Positions 57,653 through 64,000 of a DNA stretch of 64,000 nucleotides are shown in pieces. The notes under the pieces are model-generated. The model ran no database searches and had not been told where the DNA came from. It saw only the letters and a program-made list of their open reading frames with translations. Numbering within the stretch: the stretch's first letter is position 1; every line of letters starts with the position of its first letter. Both the position numbers and the translations under genes were made by a program. Source of the stretch: Sciscionella marina DSM 45152 (lineage in GTDB: Bacteria > Actinomycetota > Actinomycetes > Mycobacteriales > Pseudonocardiaceae); the NCBI RefSeq assembly GCF_000379465.1, contig NZ_KB905436.1, positions 1 through 64,000 on the forward strand, given 5' to 3'.

Positions 57653-59362
57653 ATGGTTTCGATCAGCGATATCCGAAAATGGAACGCCGACCAACTCGAA
57701 CAAGCCCGCAGCGAAGTCCAGCGCGAACTTCAAGTACTGACCAGCGAGGGTGATGAATTCGCCGGGACGAAGATCAGCGAAGGCGACTGGACTGGCAAGA
57801 GTTCCGCGAGCGCGATGGCCGCGCACGACAAACTTCTCCAACAGGGGGATCGCCACGCGGCCGGGCTGGCAGCGATCGTCAAAGGGCTGGCGCAGGCATC
57901 CGATGCGGTCCGGCCACTGCCGCGTCAGATCAACGAGGCCGAAGAACTCGGCCGCAAATACGGCTTTCAGGTCGGCGAGAACGGTGACGTGACCGACACC
58001 TTCGCCGGTAAGCCCCTGCCGCCGGACATCCATCCCGAAGACCGTGAGCGCGCCAAGCAAGAGATCACCGCGAAACTCGAACAGGTCGTACGCACCGCAA
58101 CCGATATCGATGCCGATCTGGCGGGTGTGTTCGGCAAGGCGGGAGCGGGTCAATACGGAGTCGGGCAAACGGGGAACCTCACCACGGCAGCCGCAGCGGG
58201 CACTGCCGCCATGGCGCTGACAACTCCCGATCCGCCAGCAGGTGGCACAGCTGCCCAGAATGCTGCCTGGTGGGGCACCTTGTCCAAAGCTGAGCAGGGC
58301 GCGGCTATTGGGGCCACGCCGGACAAGATCGGCAACCTGAACGGGGTTCCCGCCGTTGCGCGGTCGCAGGCCAACATGAACCGGATCCCGGCGATGCGAG
58401 CGCGACTGATGCAGCGGCTCAAGAACAGCGGCAGCGTTGACGAGATCAAGAGCATTGAGGCAAAGCTCAAGTCGCTCGACAAGATCAAAGAAACCATGCA
58501 CCGTGGCAATCGATCGCTGCTTGTGCTCGATGACACCCATCCACGGATGGAAGCAGCGATCGGAATCGGCGATGTCGACGGCGCGAAGAACGTTAACGTC
58601 TTCACCCCCGGCTTCACCACCACAGTCGACGGTTCCATCAAGGGTTACGACAGCGCCATGGCCGATCTTCTACAGAAGGAGAATTACCTCAACAGGGTGC
58701 ATGGAGGTGGTTCGAACGCCGCTGTGACCTGGATCGGTTACCAGGCACCCCAAGCGGACGAGGTGGCCAGTAGCCAATCGGTAGCGCTTCCACAGGCGGC
58801 GCAACACGGTGGGAACAAGCTTGCTGGTTTTCTCAGCGGAGTCGGCGTTGCACACGAAGCCAACAACGCACCCCTGCATCTCACTGCGCTGGGGCACTCA
58901 TATGGTTCCACCACGACCGGGGAAGCGCTCGGCCACAACACACCCGCCAACGACGCCGTGCTCTTCGGATCGCCCGGTGAGGGCTGGAACAAGCCACATG
59001 TCAACGGCGGGCACATCTACAGTGAACAGGCCGCGACCGACTACGTACCAGCAGCCGGACACACCTCAGACCTGTTCCACCTCCCCACCAGCCCCGGCGG
59101 ACCACTTGGACCCGACACCTACAGCGACCCGAACATCCAACACATGAGCACCAACATCAAGGCAAACCCAGAGGGCGGAGACCCACTGGCGCCAGCATTC
59201 GGACACAGCGAATATCTGAACAACGGGACCACCAGCCAATACAACATGGCCGCAGTCGGATCCGGGCACTCTGAGCTAGTGAAACCCGAAACCGAAGGAG
59301 ACCGGATGCTACGCGACGCCAGCTACTTCACTCCCGGATTCATGTTTGGTACACCAAAATGA
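57653..59362 (+). CDS. WXG-like/alpha-beta hydrolase (DUF1023) fusion, candidate type VII effector
   Basis: 569 residues from ATG 57653 (GTG 57647 overlaps the previous stop). Residues ~1-95 are a long helical pair with E-G-D-W-T-G-K-S-S-A, a W-x-G turn like WXG100/LXG proteins. A linker and coiled helix follow (~225-275). The C-terminal half is an Abhydrolase_8 (DUF1023) domain with nucleophile elbow L-G-H-S-Y-G-S-T and a late H-S-E-L-V-K. No classical signal peptide is present, so export by a type VII system with the EspC-like partner is likely. The substrate may be a lipid or ester. Codon use is less GC-biased than in the left part. Confidence 0.8.
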   Translation: MVSISDIRKWNADQLEQARSEVQRELQVLTSEGDEFAGTKISEGDWTGKSSASAMAAHDKLLQQGDRHAAGLAAIVKGLAQASDAVRPLPRQINEAEELGRKYGFQVGENGDVTDTFAGKPLPPDIHPEDRERAKQEITAKLEQVVRTATDIDADLAGVFGKAGAGQYGVGQTGNLTTAAAAGTAAMALTTPDPPAGGTAAQNAAWWGTLSKAEQGAAIGATPDKIGNLNGVPAVARSQANMNRIPAMRARLMQRLKNSGSVDEIKSIEAKLKSLDKIKETMHRGNRSLLVLDDTHPRMEAAIGIGDVDGAKNVNVFTPGFTTTVDGSIKGYDSAMADLLQKENYLNRVHGGGSNAAVTWIGYQAPQADEVASSQSVALPQAAQHGGNKLAGFLSGVGVAHEANNAPLHLTALGHSYGSTTTGEALGHNTPANDAVLFGSPGEGWNKPHVNGGHIYSEQAATDYVPAAGHTSDLFHLPTSPGGPLGPDTYSDPNIQHMSTNIKANPEGGDPLAPAFGHSEYLNNGTTSQYNMAAVGSGHSELVKPETEGDRMLRDASYFTPGFMFGTPK

Positions 59363-59934
59363 CAATGAAGAACACCATCGCTACTTTCACCCTTGCGGCT
59401 TCCCTGCTAACGATTGTCGGCTGTGGTGCCGTAACAGACGATCCCCCTTCCAACGGAGTTGATATGCAACACCCGGATGAAGCCTTCGCTAAGTTGGCGA
59501 AGCTCCCTTCGATCGATGAAGCTGTCCAACAGTATGAACAACTTGGCTCGCAAATCAGGCAAGAACTGTCGCAGGAGATCCCCGACCTAACGGCATGGAA
59601 GGACTCGCAAGATAGCGTCGGCGGTAGCGGCTGCTTCAATGAGGAAGACGGCGAGAAGCGACACTTGCCCGACTATGTGGTCCAAAAAGGGGTAACGGAC
59701 CAACAATATGAACAGGCCCTGCAAATCATCGGAAAGATGGCAAAACCGATCGGGTTCGGAGACAAACCGCAGCGCTTTCATGATTCACCCGGAAAGCATG
59801 ATTCATCATTCTTTAATCCTCGAGACAATACAACAATCTCGTTCGGAACTGGAAAAGCAACCGTCCTACAGATATCCGTTGGCTGTCACCTGACTCCTGA
59901 GGCAAAGAAGCGCGGGCATCCATCCGAGTCGTGA
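59359..59934 (+). CDS. LppA-like lipoprotein
   Basis: 191 residues. Signal peptide with lipobox T-I-V-G-C-G (Cys 22), then a 35-residue linker, helices with Y-E-Q-L-G-S-Q-I-R-Q-E-L and a C-terminal domain with G-S-G-C-F and S-V-G-C-H. The overall pattern matches LppA-type lipoproteins often found beside DUF1023 hydrolases. It may protect the cell surface from the co-encoded hydrolase or anchor it. ATGA overlap with the hydrolase gene. GC content is clearly lower than average for the window. Confidence 0.75.
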   Translation: MTMKNTIATFTLAASLLTIVGCGAVTDDPPSNGVDMQHPDEAFAKLAKLPSIDEAVQQYEQLGSQIRQELSQEIPDLTAWKDSQDSVGGSGCFNEEDGEKRHLPDYVVQKGVTDQQYEQALQIIGKMAKPIGFGDKPQRFHDSPGKHDSSFFNPRDNTTISFGTGKATVLQISVGCHLTPEAKKRGHPSES

Positions 59935-59948
59935 GAAGAGGTTACATC

Positions 59949-60251
59949 GTGGAAGACGTCGAGTCAGACCATGATCCGCCGCGTGAGTCGATGCGTGAGG
60001 TGAAGAAGGGTGACGAGGACGCTGCGGAGAAGGTACTCAAAGGTTTGGAAGATATGCCGTCCGCGTTCGATGCGGAGACAGTGGGGAGTGCGGAGACGGC
60101 GCGGGCGTTCAACGATGCCCTGAGCACCCTGTTCAAGAACACGGCGCGGCAGGCCGCCGACCTGCGTGTGCTTGCGGACAAGATCGACCCGGAGACGGGC
60201 ACCTTCGACGGCGTCTCAATCGAGCGGCAGCAGGCCGGGCCAACCGACTAG
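59949..60251 (+). CDS. Small helical protein of the type VII-like operon
   Basis: 100 residues from GTG 59949, with AAGAGG seven bases upstream. Charged N-terminus, then helices containing A-R-A-F-N-D-A-L-S-T-L-F and A-R-Q-A-A-D-L-R-V-L-A-D-K-I-D. Size and helical hairpin character recall WXG100-like chaperones, but there is no W-x-G. It could be the second partner or an immunity factor for the hydrolase. No family is recognised with certainty. Confidence 0.6.
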   Translation: MEDVESDHDPPRESMREVKKGDEDAAEKVLKGLEDMPSAFDAETVGSAETARAFNDALSTLFKNTARQAADLRVLADKIDPETGTFDGVSIERQQAGPTD

Positions 60252-60257
60252 TCGCGC

Positions 60258-60503
60258 TCACACTCCGGGGGTGAGTGGTGCTGAGGTTGGTTGTGGGAGC
60301 GCGTTGAGGCAGCTCATGCAGGGCATGCCAGTAAAGCTGGTCAGCAGGTCGACGGTGCCGGGCTCGAAGCTTTCCCCGCAGTAAGCAACCAGGCGCTCAC
60401 ATACCTCATCGGGGACGGGGACGAGGTGGACCGTGCGGCGGGTTTCCTCGACGATGCCCTTGCGTAGTCGGACCCGCAGGATGGGCAGCTGATCAGGCTG
60501 CAC
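60258..60503 (-). CDS. Small cysteine-containing protein
   Basis: 81 residues from GTG 60503. The body has L-R-V-R-L-R-K-G-I-V-E-E-T-R-R-T-V and the C-terminal half contains A-Y-C-G-E-S-F-E-P-G and G-M-P-C-M-S-C, a plausible zinc-binding set. It overlaps the upstream small gene by 11 bp, so the two are coupled. Function unknown. Confidence 0.55.
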   Translation of the reverse strand: MQPDQLPILRVRLRKGIVEETRRTVHLVPVPDEVCERLVAYCGESFEPGTVDLLTSFTGMPCMSCLNALPQPTSAPLTPGV

Positions 60504-60735
60504 GGTGGTGCGTGGTGTGCCGGGCGCGGTGGACGCGGATGGTTCCGGCGCACCCACGACAGCGTGTAGCGGGGACTGTGGCCAGTGCGGCGGGATGAAA
60601 GCGAGCACCGCATAGTGCCTGGTATTCGCCGAGTTGATCGGCGATGGTGTCCGCCATGTCATGCCCGGTCACGGCGTGCTCGGTGCCGATGGGGTCGGTG
60701 ATCCAGCAGTAGGAGAACCGGTGCGCGGTCTTCAT
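60493..60735 (-). CDS. Small zinc-ribbon-like protein
   Basis: 80 residues with Y-C-W-I-T-D-P-I-G-T-E-H-A-V at the start, A-L-C-G-A-R-F-H-P-A and R-C-R-G-C: four cysteines spaced as in a small zinc ribbon. Actinomycetes carry many such short proteins of unknown role near regulatory genes. ATG 60735 has GAGG six bases upstream. Long complementary arms lie upstream (60769-60852). Confidence 0.6.
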   Translation of the reverse strand: MKTAHRFSYCWITDPIGTEHAVTGHDMADTIADQLGEYQALCGARFHPAALATVPATRCRGCAGTIRVHRARHTTHHRAA

Positions 60736-60768
60736 GGTCAGCCTCGTGAGGTCGTTCCGGAGGTGGAG

Positions 60769-60852
60769 GGCACCCGACGCCAGGGTTTTGGATGGTCGGC
60801 AGCACGGAGGGCTGTCGCCCGCAACCGGTGCCTGCTCCTGACGTCGGGTGCC
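60769..60852 (-). ncRNA. Possible structured leader RNA
   Basis: GGCACCCGACG (60769-60779) and CGTCGGGTGCC (60842-60852) are perfect 11-bp complements enclosing 62 bases. Inside, CGGCAGC and GCTGTCG can pair with a G-U, giving a nested stem. On the minus strand it would be the 5' leader of the small zinc-ribbon gene, ending about 33 bases before its start. It matches no riboswitch class that I know. Confidence 0.35.
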
Positions 60853-60965
60853 ACCGTCGACTCAACCGGTTGGGAAGCGTGCAGCCCACGGCGAAAAGGG
60901 CGAAACTTTTCGGCAGAAATGTCGCACTATGGGGTCTGAACTGCGGAATCTGGTACTGTCTAGAC

Positions 60966-62393
60966 ATGGCAGTCGCACATCGGCGCGCGTTCGCCACGGC
61001 TCGCAAGGCCGCCGGGCACACTCAGGAAAGCCTTGCCGGGATGCTGCACATCGACCGTTCGACGGTGATCCGCTGGGAGGCAGGGGAAACCACGCCGGTG
61101 GCGTACCTGTGGCCGAAGCTCGCGCACTCGCTCGGGGTCTCGCACGAGCGGTTGCAGGACTTGCTTGCCGCATCGCGCCGCGATGAGGGACCGCTGTCCG
61201 GTTTGGCAGCGGTGTGCGCTTGGATCGATACTCAGACCAGTTGGAAACCGGGCACGGCGCGGGAAAAGGTTGCGGATCGGTGGTCGCGGTTGGACGTGAC
61301 CACGGTGTACGAGCGCAGTGCACATCGGACGGGGACCAGTCGTGAGGCCGCGATGCGGATACTCGCCGAGTACTACGGCGGGGACGCGCTCCATCGGGCC
61401 AGTTTCGGTGGACAGAACATCGTGACCACGATCGCGACGCGGCCGGAATGGCTCAACGGAGGGCCAACCACGGCGCGGTTCGAGGCGACAGGGGATACTC
61501 GCCGTGTCTCGCTGGATGGCACGGCGGCGCGCGCGGCCGTTGAACGGCTGGCCGAGGGGCTTGTGCTCGACATCCGGTTTACCGATGCACAGATCTACCG
61601 GCTCCTCGGGATCGAGGACGAAGTGGTGTTCGGCCCTGCCCGCTTCGCCGAGTACGCCGTCACCAGTGACCTGCTGGAAGCCGAGCTCGTGGATAGCCTG
61701 GCACGCAACGGAAAGATGCCGCTACGCGACCGTTGGCTACCGGATCTGACGAGTGTGTTCGATCTGCGCGGCCGCCTGTGTGCAGGTGGCGTGGCCACCT
61801 TGTGTGCGTTCGCACGCCCCACTGATGCGCGCCGCCCCGAACCCGACTATGCCCTCGTTGTCCAGAAGCGTTCCGGACGTGTGCTCAACGCGACCGGAAA
61901 GCTTGCGGTGGTCCCGAAAGGCTTCCATCAGCCGATGACCGATCCGCGGGCAGACGTCGCGATCGCGGAGACCGTGCGCCGCGAGCTTGAGGAAGAACTG
62001 TTCGCGCGTACCGACGTGGACAACACGCTCGGCGAAACCCGCGCAGCCGACCCCATGCACCCGTCCCGCCTCTCCGAACCATTGCGGTGGCTGACCGAAC
62101 ACGACGCCCTACGCATCGAACAGACCGGATTCGGCATCAACCTCGTCAGCGGCAACTACGAGTTCGCCACCCTTGCGGTGGTTGACGATCCGGAGTTCTG
62201 GACCCGATACGGCGGGGCCATCGAAGCCAACTGGGAAGCGGACGGACTCCAGCTCTACTCAACCGGTGACGACACGGCCCTTGCCGAGTTGGTCACAGAC
62301 GAGTCATGGAGCAACGAAGGACTGTTCGCGCTCCTGCAAGGAGCCCGATATCTGAGTGAGCGTGGGTGCCTTGAATACCTTGGAGGAATGTAA
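60966..62393 (+). CDS. XRE helix-turn-helix protein with Nudix-like C-terminal domain
   Basis: 475 residues. Residues ~5-60 are an XRE HTH (A-R-K-A-A-G-H-T-Q-E-S-L-A then I-D-R-S-T-V-I-R-W-E-A-G). A middle region has G-Q-N-I-V-T-T-I-A-T-R-P-E-W and is of unknown type. Around 305-345, K-L-A-V-V-P-K-G-F and E-T-V-R-R-E-L-E-E-E-L-F resemble a Nudix box lacking its final Gly. A TACTGT hexamer six bases before ATG 60966 suggests a leaderless message. It is followed within 2 bp by a 39-codon gene and the sce7726 nuclease gene and is probably their regulator or a nucleotide-sensing component. Confidence 0.8.
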   Translation: MAVAHRRAFATARKAAGHTQESLAGMLHIDRSTVIRWEAGETTPVAYLWPKLAHSLGVSHERLQDLLAASRRDEGPLSGLAAVCAWIDTQTSWKPGTAREKVADRWSRLDVTTVYERSAHRTGTSREAAMRILAEYYGGDALHRASFGGQNIVTTIATRPEWLNGGPTTARFEATGDTRRVSLDGTAARAAVERLAEGLVLDIRFTDAQIYRLLGIEDEVVFGPARFAEYAVTSDLLEAELVDSLARNGKMPLRDRWLPDLTSVFDLRGRLCAGGVATLCAFARPTDARRPEPDYALVVQKRSGRVLNATGKLAVVPKGFHQPMTDPRADVAIAETVRRELEEELFARTDVDNTLGETRAADPMHPSRLSEPLRWLTEHDALRIEQTGFGINLVSGNYEFATLAVVDDPEFWTRYGGAIEANWEADGLQLYSTGDDTALAELVTDESWSNEGLFALLQGARYLSERGCLEYLGGM

Positions 62394-62394
62394 G

Positions 62395-62514
62395 GTGGTC
62401 GTGTTGCACGGTGAAACGACTGAACCGTTGCGCAGATGGCTCGGCGGGCTGCATGGTTCTGATCAAGGTTGCTGGAGGCTGGTTCAGCGGCTGTGCCAAG
62501 GTGATCATCGATGA
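62395..62514 (+). CDS. 39-residue coupled small protein
   Basis: GTG 62395 opens one base after the previous stop codon and the frame ends with TGA overlapping the ATG of the next gene (ATGA at 62511-62514). The peptide contains V-V-L-H-G-E-T-T-E-P-L-R-R-W-L-G-G-L-H and C-W-R-L-V-Q-R-L-C. GGAGG from the end of the upstream gene lies about 8 bases before the GTG. Tight coupling on both sides argues for translation. Function unknown. Confidence 0.5.
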   Translation: MVVLHGETTEPLRRWLGGLHGSDQGCWRLVQRLCQGDHR

Positions 62515-63245
62515 GTGATAAACACGATGGCAGGCACATAATTGAACGATCACAGCGCGTTACCGAGATGATTCGTCCAAGTCTGCGAGATGGTGATGTA
62601 CGGCGTGCAGTGCGTGCCTCGCTATCGGCACAGCATCAAGTCGTAGCTGAAGAGACCATGCCATTGTTGCTGGACGAATTGGTGATAGGTGAGCATGGCA
62701 GGATCGATCTGGCCTTGGTTACAGAAAGCACGCACGGGTTCGAGCTAAAAAGTGACCATGATTCACTAACGCGGCTACCGCGTCAGATGCACACTTATAG
62801 TCGAATTTTCGATTTCTGCACATTGGTAGTTACTCCTCGCCATCTCGCTGCTGCTCGTGCGCGGTTACGAAGGGGCTGGGGATTATCCGTAGTAGAGGTT
62901 ACGGCAGGCGGGGAGGTACGATACAGCCCCATACGCTCGGCTCGACCAAACCGCGCTGTCCGGGCTGAAGAGTTAGTGCAACTGCTTTGGCGAGCGGAAG
63001 CCCTGGCCGCGTTAGAGGCGGTCGGAGCCGCGACCGGATACAGGTCGAAGCCCCGAACCGACCTGTGGGATCGACTTTGCGAAGTCATCGCTCTGGACGA
63101 ATTGAAAACCATCGTTCGTACTGCTCTCAGGGAACGCCGAGGCTGGCGAGACGGTACGAGACGACATGCAAGTGATGCGAAACTCCGGCCCGAAGATATG
63201 TCATCGCGTTTCCTGGCCCGTCGTGTCCGTGCGCCACAGCGCTAA
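62511..63245 (+). CDS. sce7726-family PD-(D/E)XK nuclease-like protein
   Basis: 244 residues. The nuclease core is G-R-I-D66-L-A-L-V, then G-F-E78-L-K80-S, followed by Q-M-H-T-Y-S-R-I-F-D, the layout of PD-(D/E)XK enzymes and of the sce7726 family as I recall it. E47/E48 may complete the metal site. The last ~40 residues are basic and overlap 119 bp of the convergent beta-family gene, so the true ending may have been extended. The family is repeatedly found beside sce7725/beta proteins, which is exactly the neighbour here. Activity unknown; DNA or RNA cleavage is expected. Confidence 0.78.
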   Translation: MSDKHDGRHIIERSQRVTEMIRPSLRDGDVRRAVRASLSAQHQVVAEETMPLLLDELVIGEHGRIDLALVTESTHGFELKSDHDSLTRLPRQMHTYSRIFDFCTLVVTPRHLAAARARLRRGWGLSVVEVTAGGEVRYSPIRSARPNRAVRAEELVQLLWRAEALAALEAVGAATGYRSKPRTDLWDRLCEVIALDELKTIVRTALRERRGWRDGTRRHASDAKLRPEDMSSRFLARRVRAPQR

Positions 63246-64000
63246 TGTAGTGGTCACCGGGACTGAACTGAGCCGTAGCGAAGTACTGTGCAGCAGCTAG
63301 GTCAACGGCCAAGGCCTGATACTGCTGGCCAGGGCGCTTGCGTTCGTGCCCGCGATGCACCTTCCACATGCGGTCGTGGGTGTACTTGATATTCGGAATT
63401 GGTGGAAACGGGGCTTGGTCATGAGTGGGGACACCGATAGCGTAGTCAGCATAAGTGAGCGGGAGCACGGTGTAGCTACCTGTCACCAGGTCAAATGTGT
63501 TCGCATCATTACGGTGCAACTCACCTACCGAGCCCTTTCCAACGGAGGATAGATCAATGGGGAAAGCCGACAAGGCTACGACAAGGCTGCGCCAGGTCGT
63601 ACTGCTGGGCAGCATCTGTAACGCCTGACTGACGGCTGCCGCCCTAACGGATGGTGTCCCAGCCACAAGCCCGGCATCAACGACTAGGTCCACGGACGCA
63701 GGCGATACGCTGCACGCAGACAGGACGTCGTCCACTTCACCGTTCAGTGCGTTACCAAACTCCAATATCTCTTCAACATCTAGTCGTAGCACGAGGCCAC
63801 GGCCTTGCGCGGCGACGATGGACCTCACGGTGGACAACAACGATGCAGGTTCGCTTGTCGTGATGACCGGAACCGCCGACACCTCTGTTTCCAGACATGC
63901 GAACAAACTATCAACGGCCGCAGCAAATGGCCGCTCATCCATGTTGTGGACGTTAAGGCTGTGCACCCAGACGACACCGCTCGATGCAGGCCACGCCTGG
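63127..64000 (-). CDS. Beta-family (sce7725-like) protein, 5' end outside window
   Basis: About 290 residues are visible and the frame remains open through the right edge, so the start lies beyond 64000. The C-terminal half has T-H-D-R-M-W-K-V-H-R-G, Q-Y-Q-A-L-A-V-D-L, G-P-G-N-A-M-T-Y-L-R-A-G-V-S-H-H and H-L-H-V-V, characteristic of the Beta-protein family (PF14350). These TIM-barrel-like proteins co-occur with sce7726 proteins. Here the two are convergent with a 119-bp overlap rather than in tandem, so expression may be mutually limiting through antisense transcripts. Confidence 0.75.
   Translation of the reverse strand, partial: QAWPASSGVVWVHSLNVHNMDERPFAAAVDSLFACLETEVSAVPVITTSEPASLLSTVRSIVAAQGRGLVLRLDVEEILEFGNALNGEVDDVLSACSVSPASVDLVVDAGLVAGTPSVRAAAVSQALQMLPSSTTWRSLVVALSAFPIDLSSVGKGSVGELHRNDANTFDLVTGSYTVLPLTYADYAIGVPTHDQAPFPPIPNIKYTHDRMWKVHRGHERKRPGQQYQALAVDLAAAQYFATAQFSPGDHYISAVAHGHDGPGNAMTYLRAGVSHHLHVVSYRLASLGVP

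Overview
The window is high-GC (mostly about 70 percent), gene-dense DNA with many overlapping ATGA/GTGA starts, frequent GTG initiation, numerous TetR regulators, a dual-ATPase peptide importer, an EthA-type monooxygenase, lipid catabolism genes and type VII secretion-like proteins. This points to a mycelial actinomycete, most likely of the Pseudonocardiaceae (Amycolatopsis, Saccharopolyspora or Sciscionella-like). The genus is inference only.

Layout. 1-860: transposon scar (IS110-family 3' remnant joined to a VOC-protein remnant) followed by tRNA-Lys. 0.9-2.6 kb: TetR/cupin divergent pair and a YbjQ protein. 2.7-7.2 kb: AurF-like diiron oxygenase with a ferredoxin-fused reductase, divergent HxlR regulator, alpha/beta hydrolase, NTF2-like protein and YrhK-like protein. 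7.3-10.4 kb: formylglycine-generating enzyme and glmS. 10.4-13.5 kb: three nucleotide-cofactor oxidoreductases. 13.5-18.8 kb: MFS transporter, RpiR regulator and two tandem histidine/phenylalanine ammonia-lyase homologues that both lack the MIO-forming Ala-Ser-Gly. 18.9-22.3 kb: membrane proteins and a two-component system. 22.4-27.6 kb: a decayed quinone reductase, TetR, a dehalogenase-like hydrolase, an HpnB-like glycosyltransferase and LysR. 27.6-37.4 kb: two divergent operons with ROK kinase plus dipeptide-type ABC importer on one side, and ROK repressor, M81 peptidase and CutC on the other. 37.4-40 kb: exported and small proteins, lipase, ArsC-like protein, chorismate mutase. 40.1-43.4 kb: TetR, cytochrome P450 and EthA-like monooxygenase. 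43.4-46.9 kb: thiosulfate-type YeeE/YedE transporter, phosphotransferase, TetR and DUF2867. 46.8-53.7 kb: a six-gene acyl-CoA catabolic operon with a PLP decarboxylase at its end and a divergent TetR flanked by repeated intergenic elements. 54-57.1 kb: unknown protein, methyltransferase, YCII protein and an ECF42-type sigma factor cut off after about 270 residues.

From about 57.1 kb to the right edge the sequence becomes visibly less GC-rich and has an accessory character. It holds a type VII-like effector operon (EspC-like protein, WXG-alpha/beta hydrolase fusion, lipoprotein, small helical protein), two small cysteine-rich proteins, then an XRE-Nudix-like regulator, a 39-codon coupled gene, an sce7726-family PD-(D/E)XK nuclease and a beta-family (sce7725-like) protein running off the window. 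This nuclease/beta module and the MIO-less lyase pair are the best candidates for undescribed biology. Many promoters carry strong dyads, listed individually as candidate operators.
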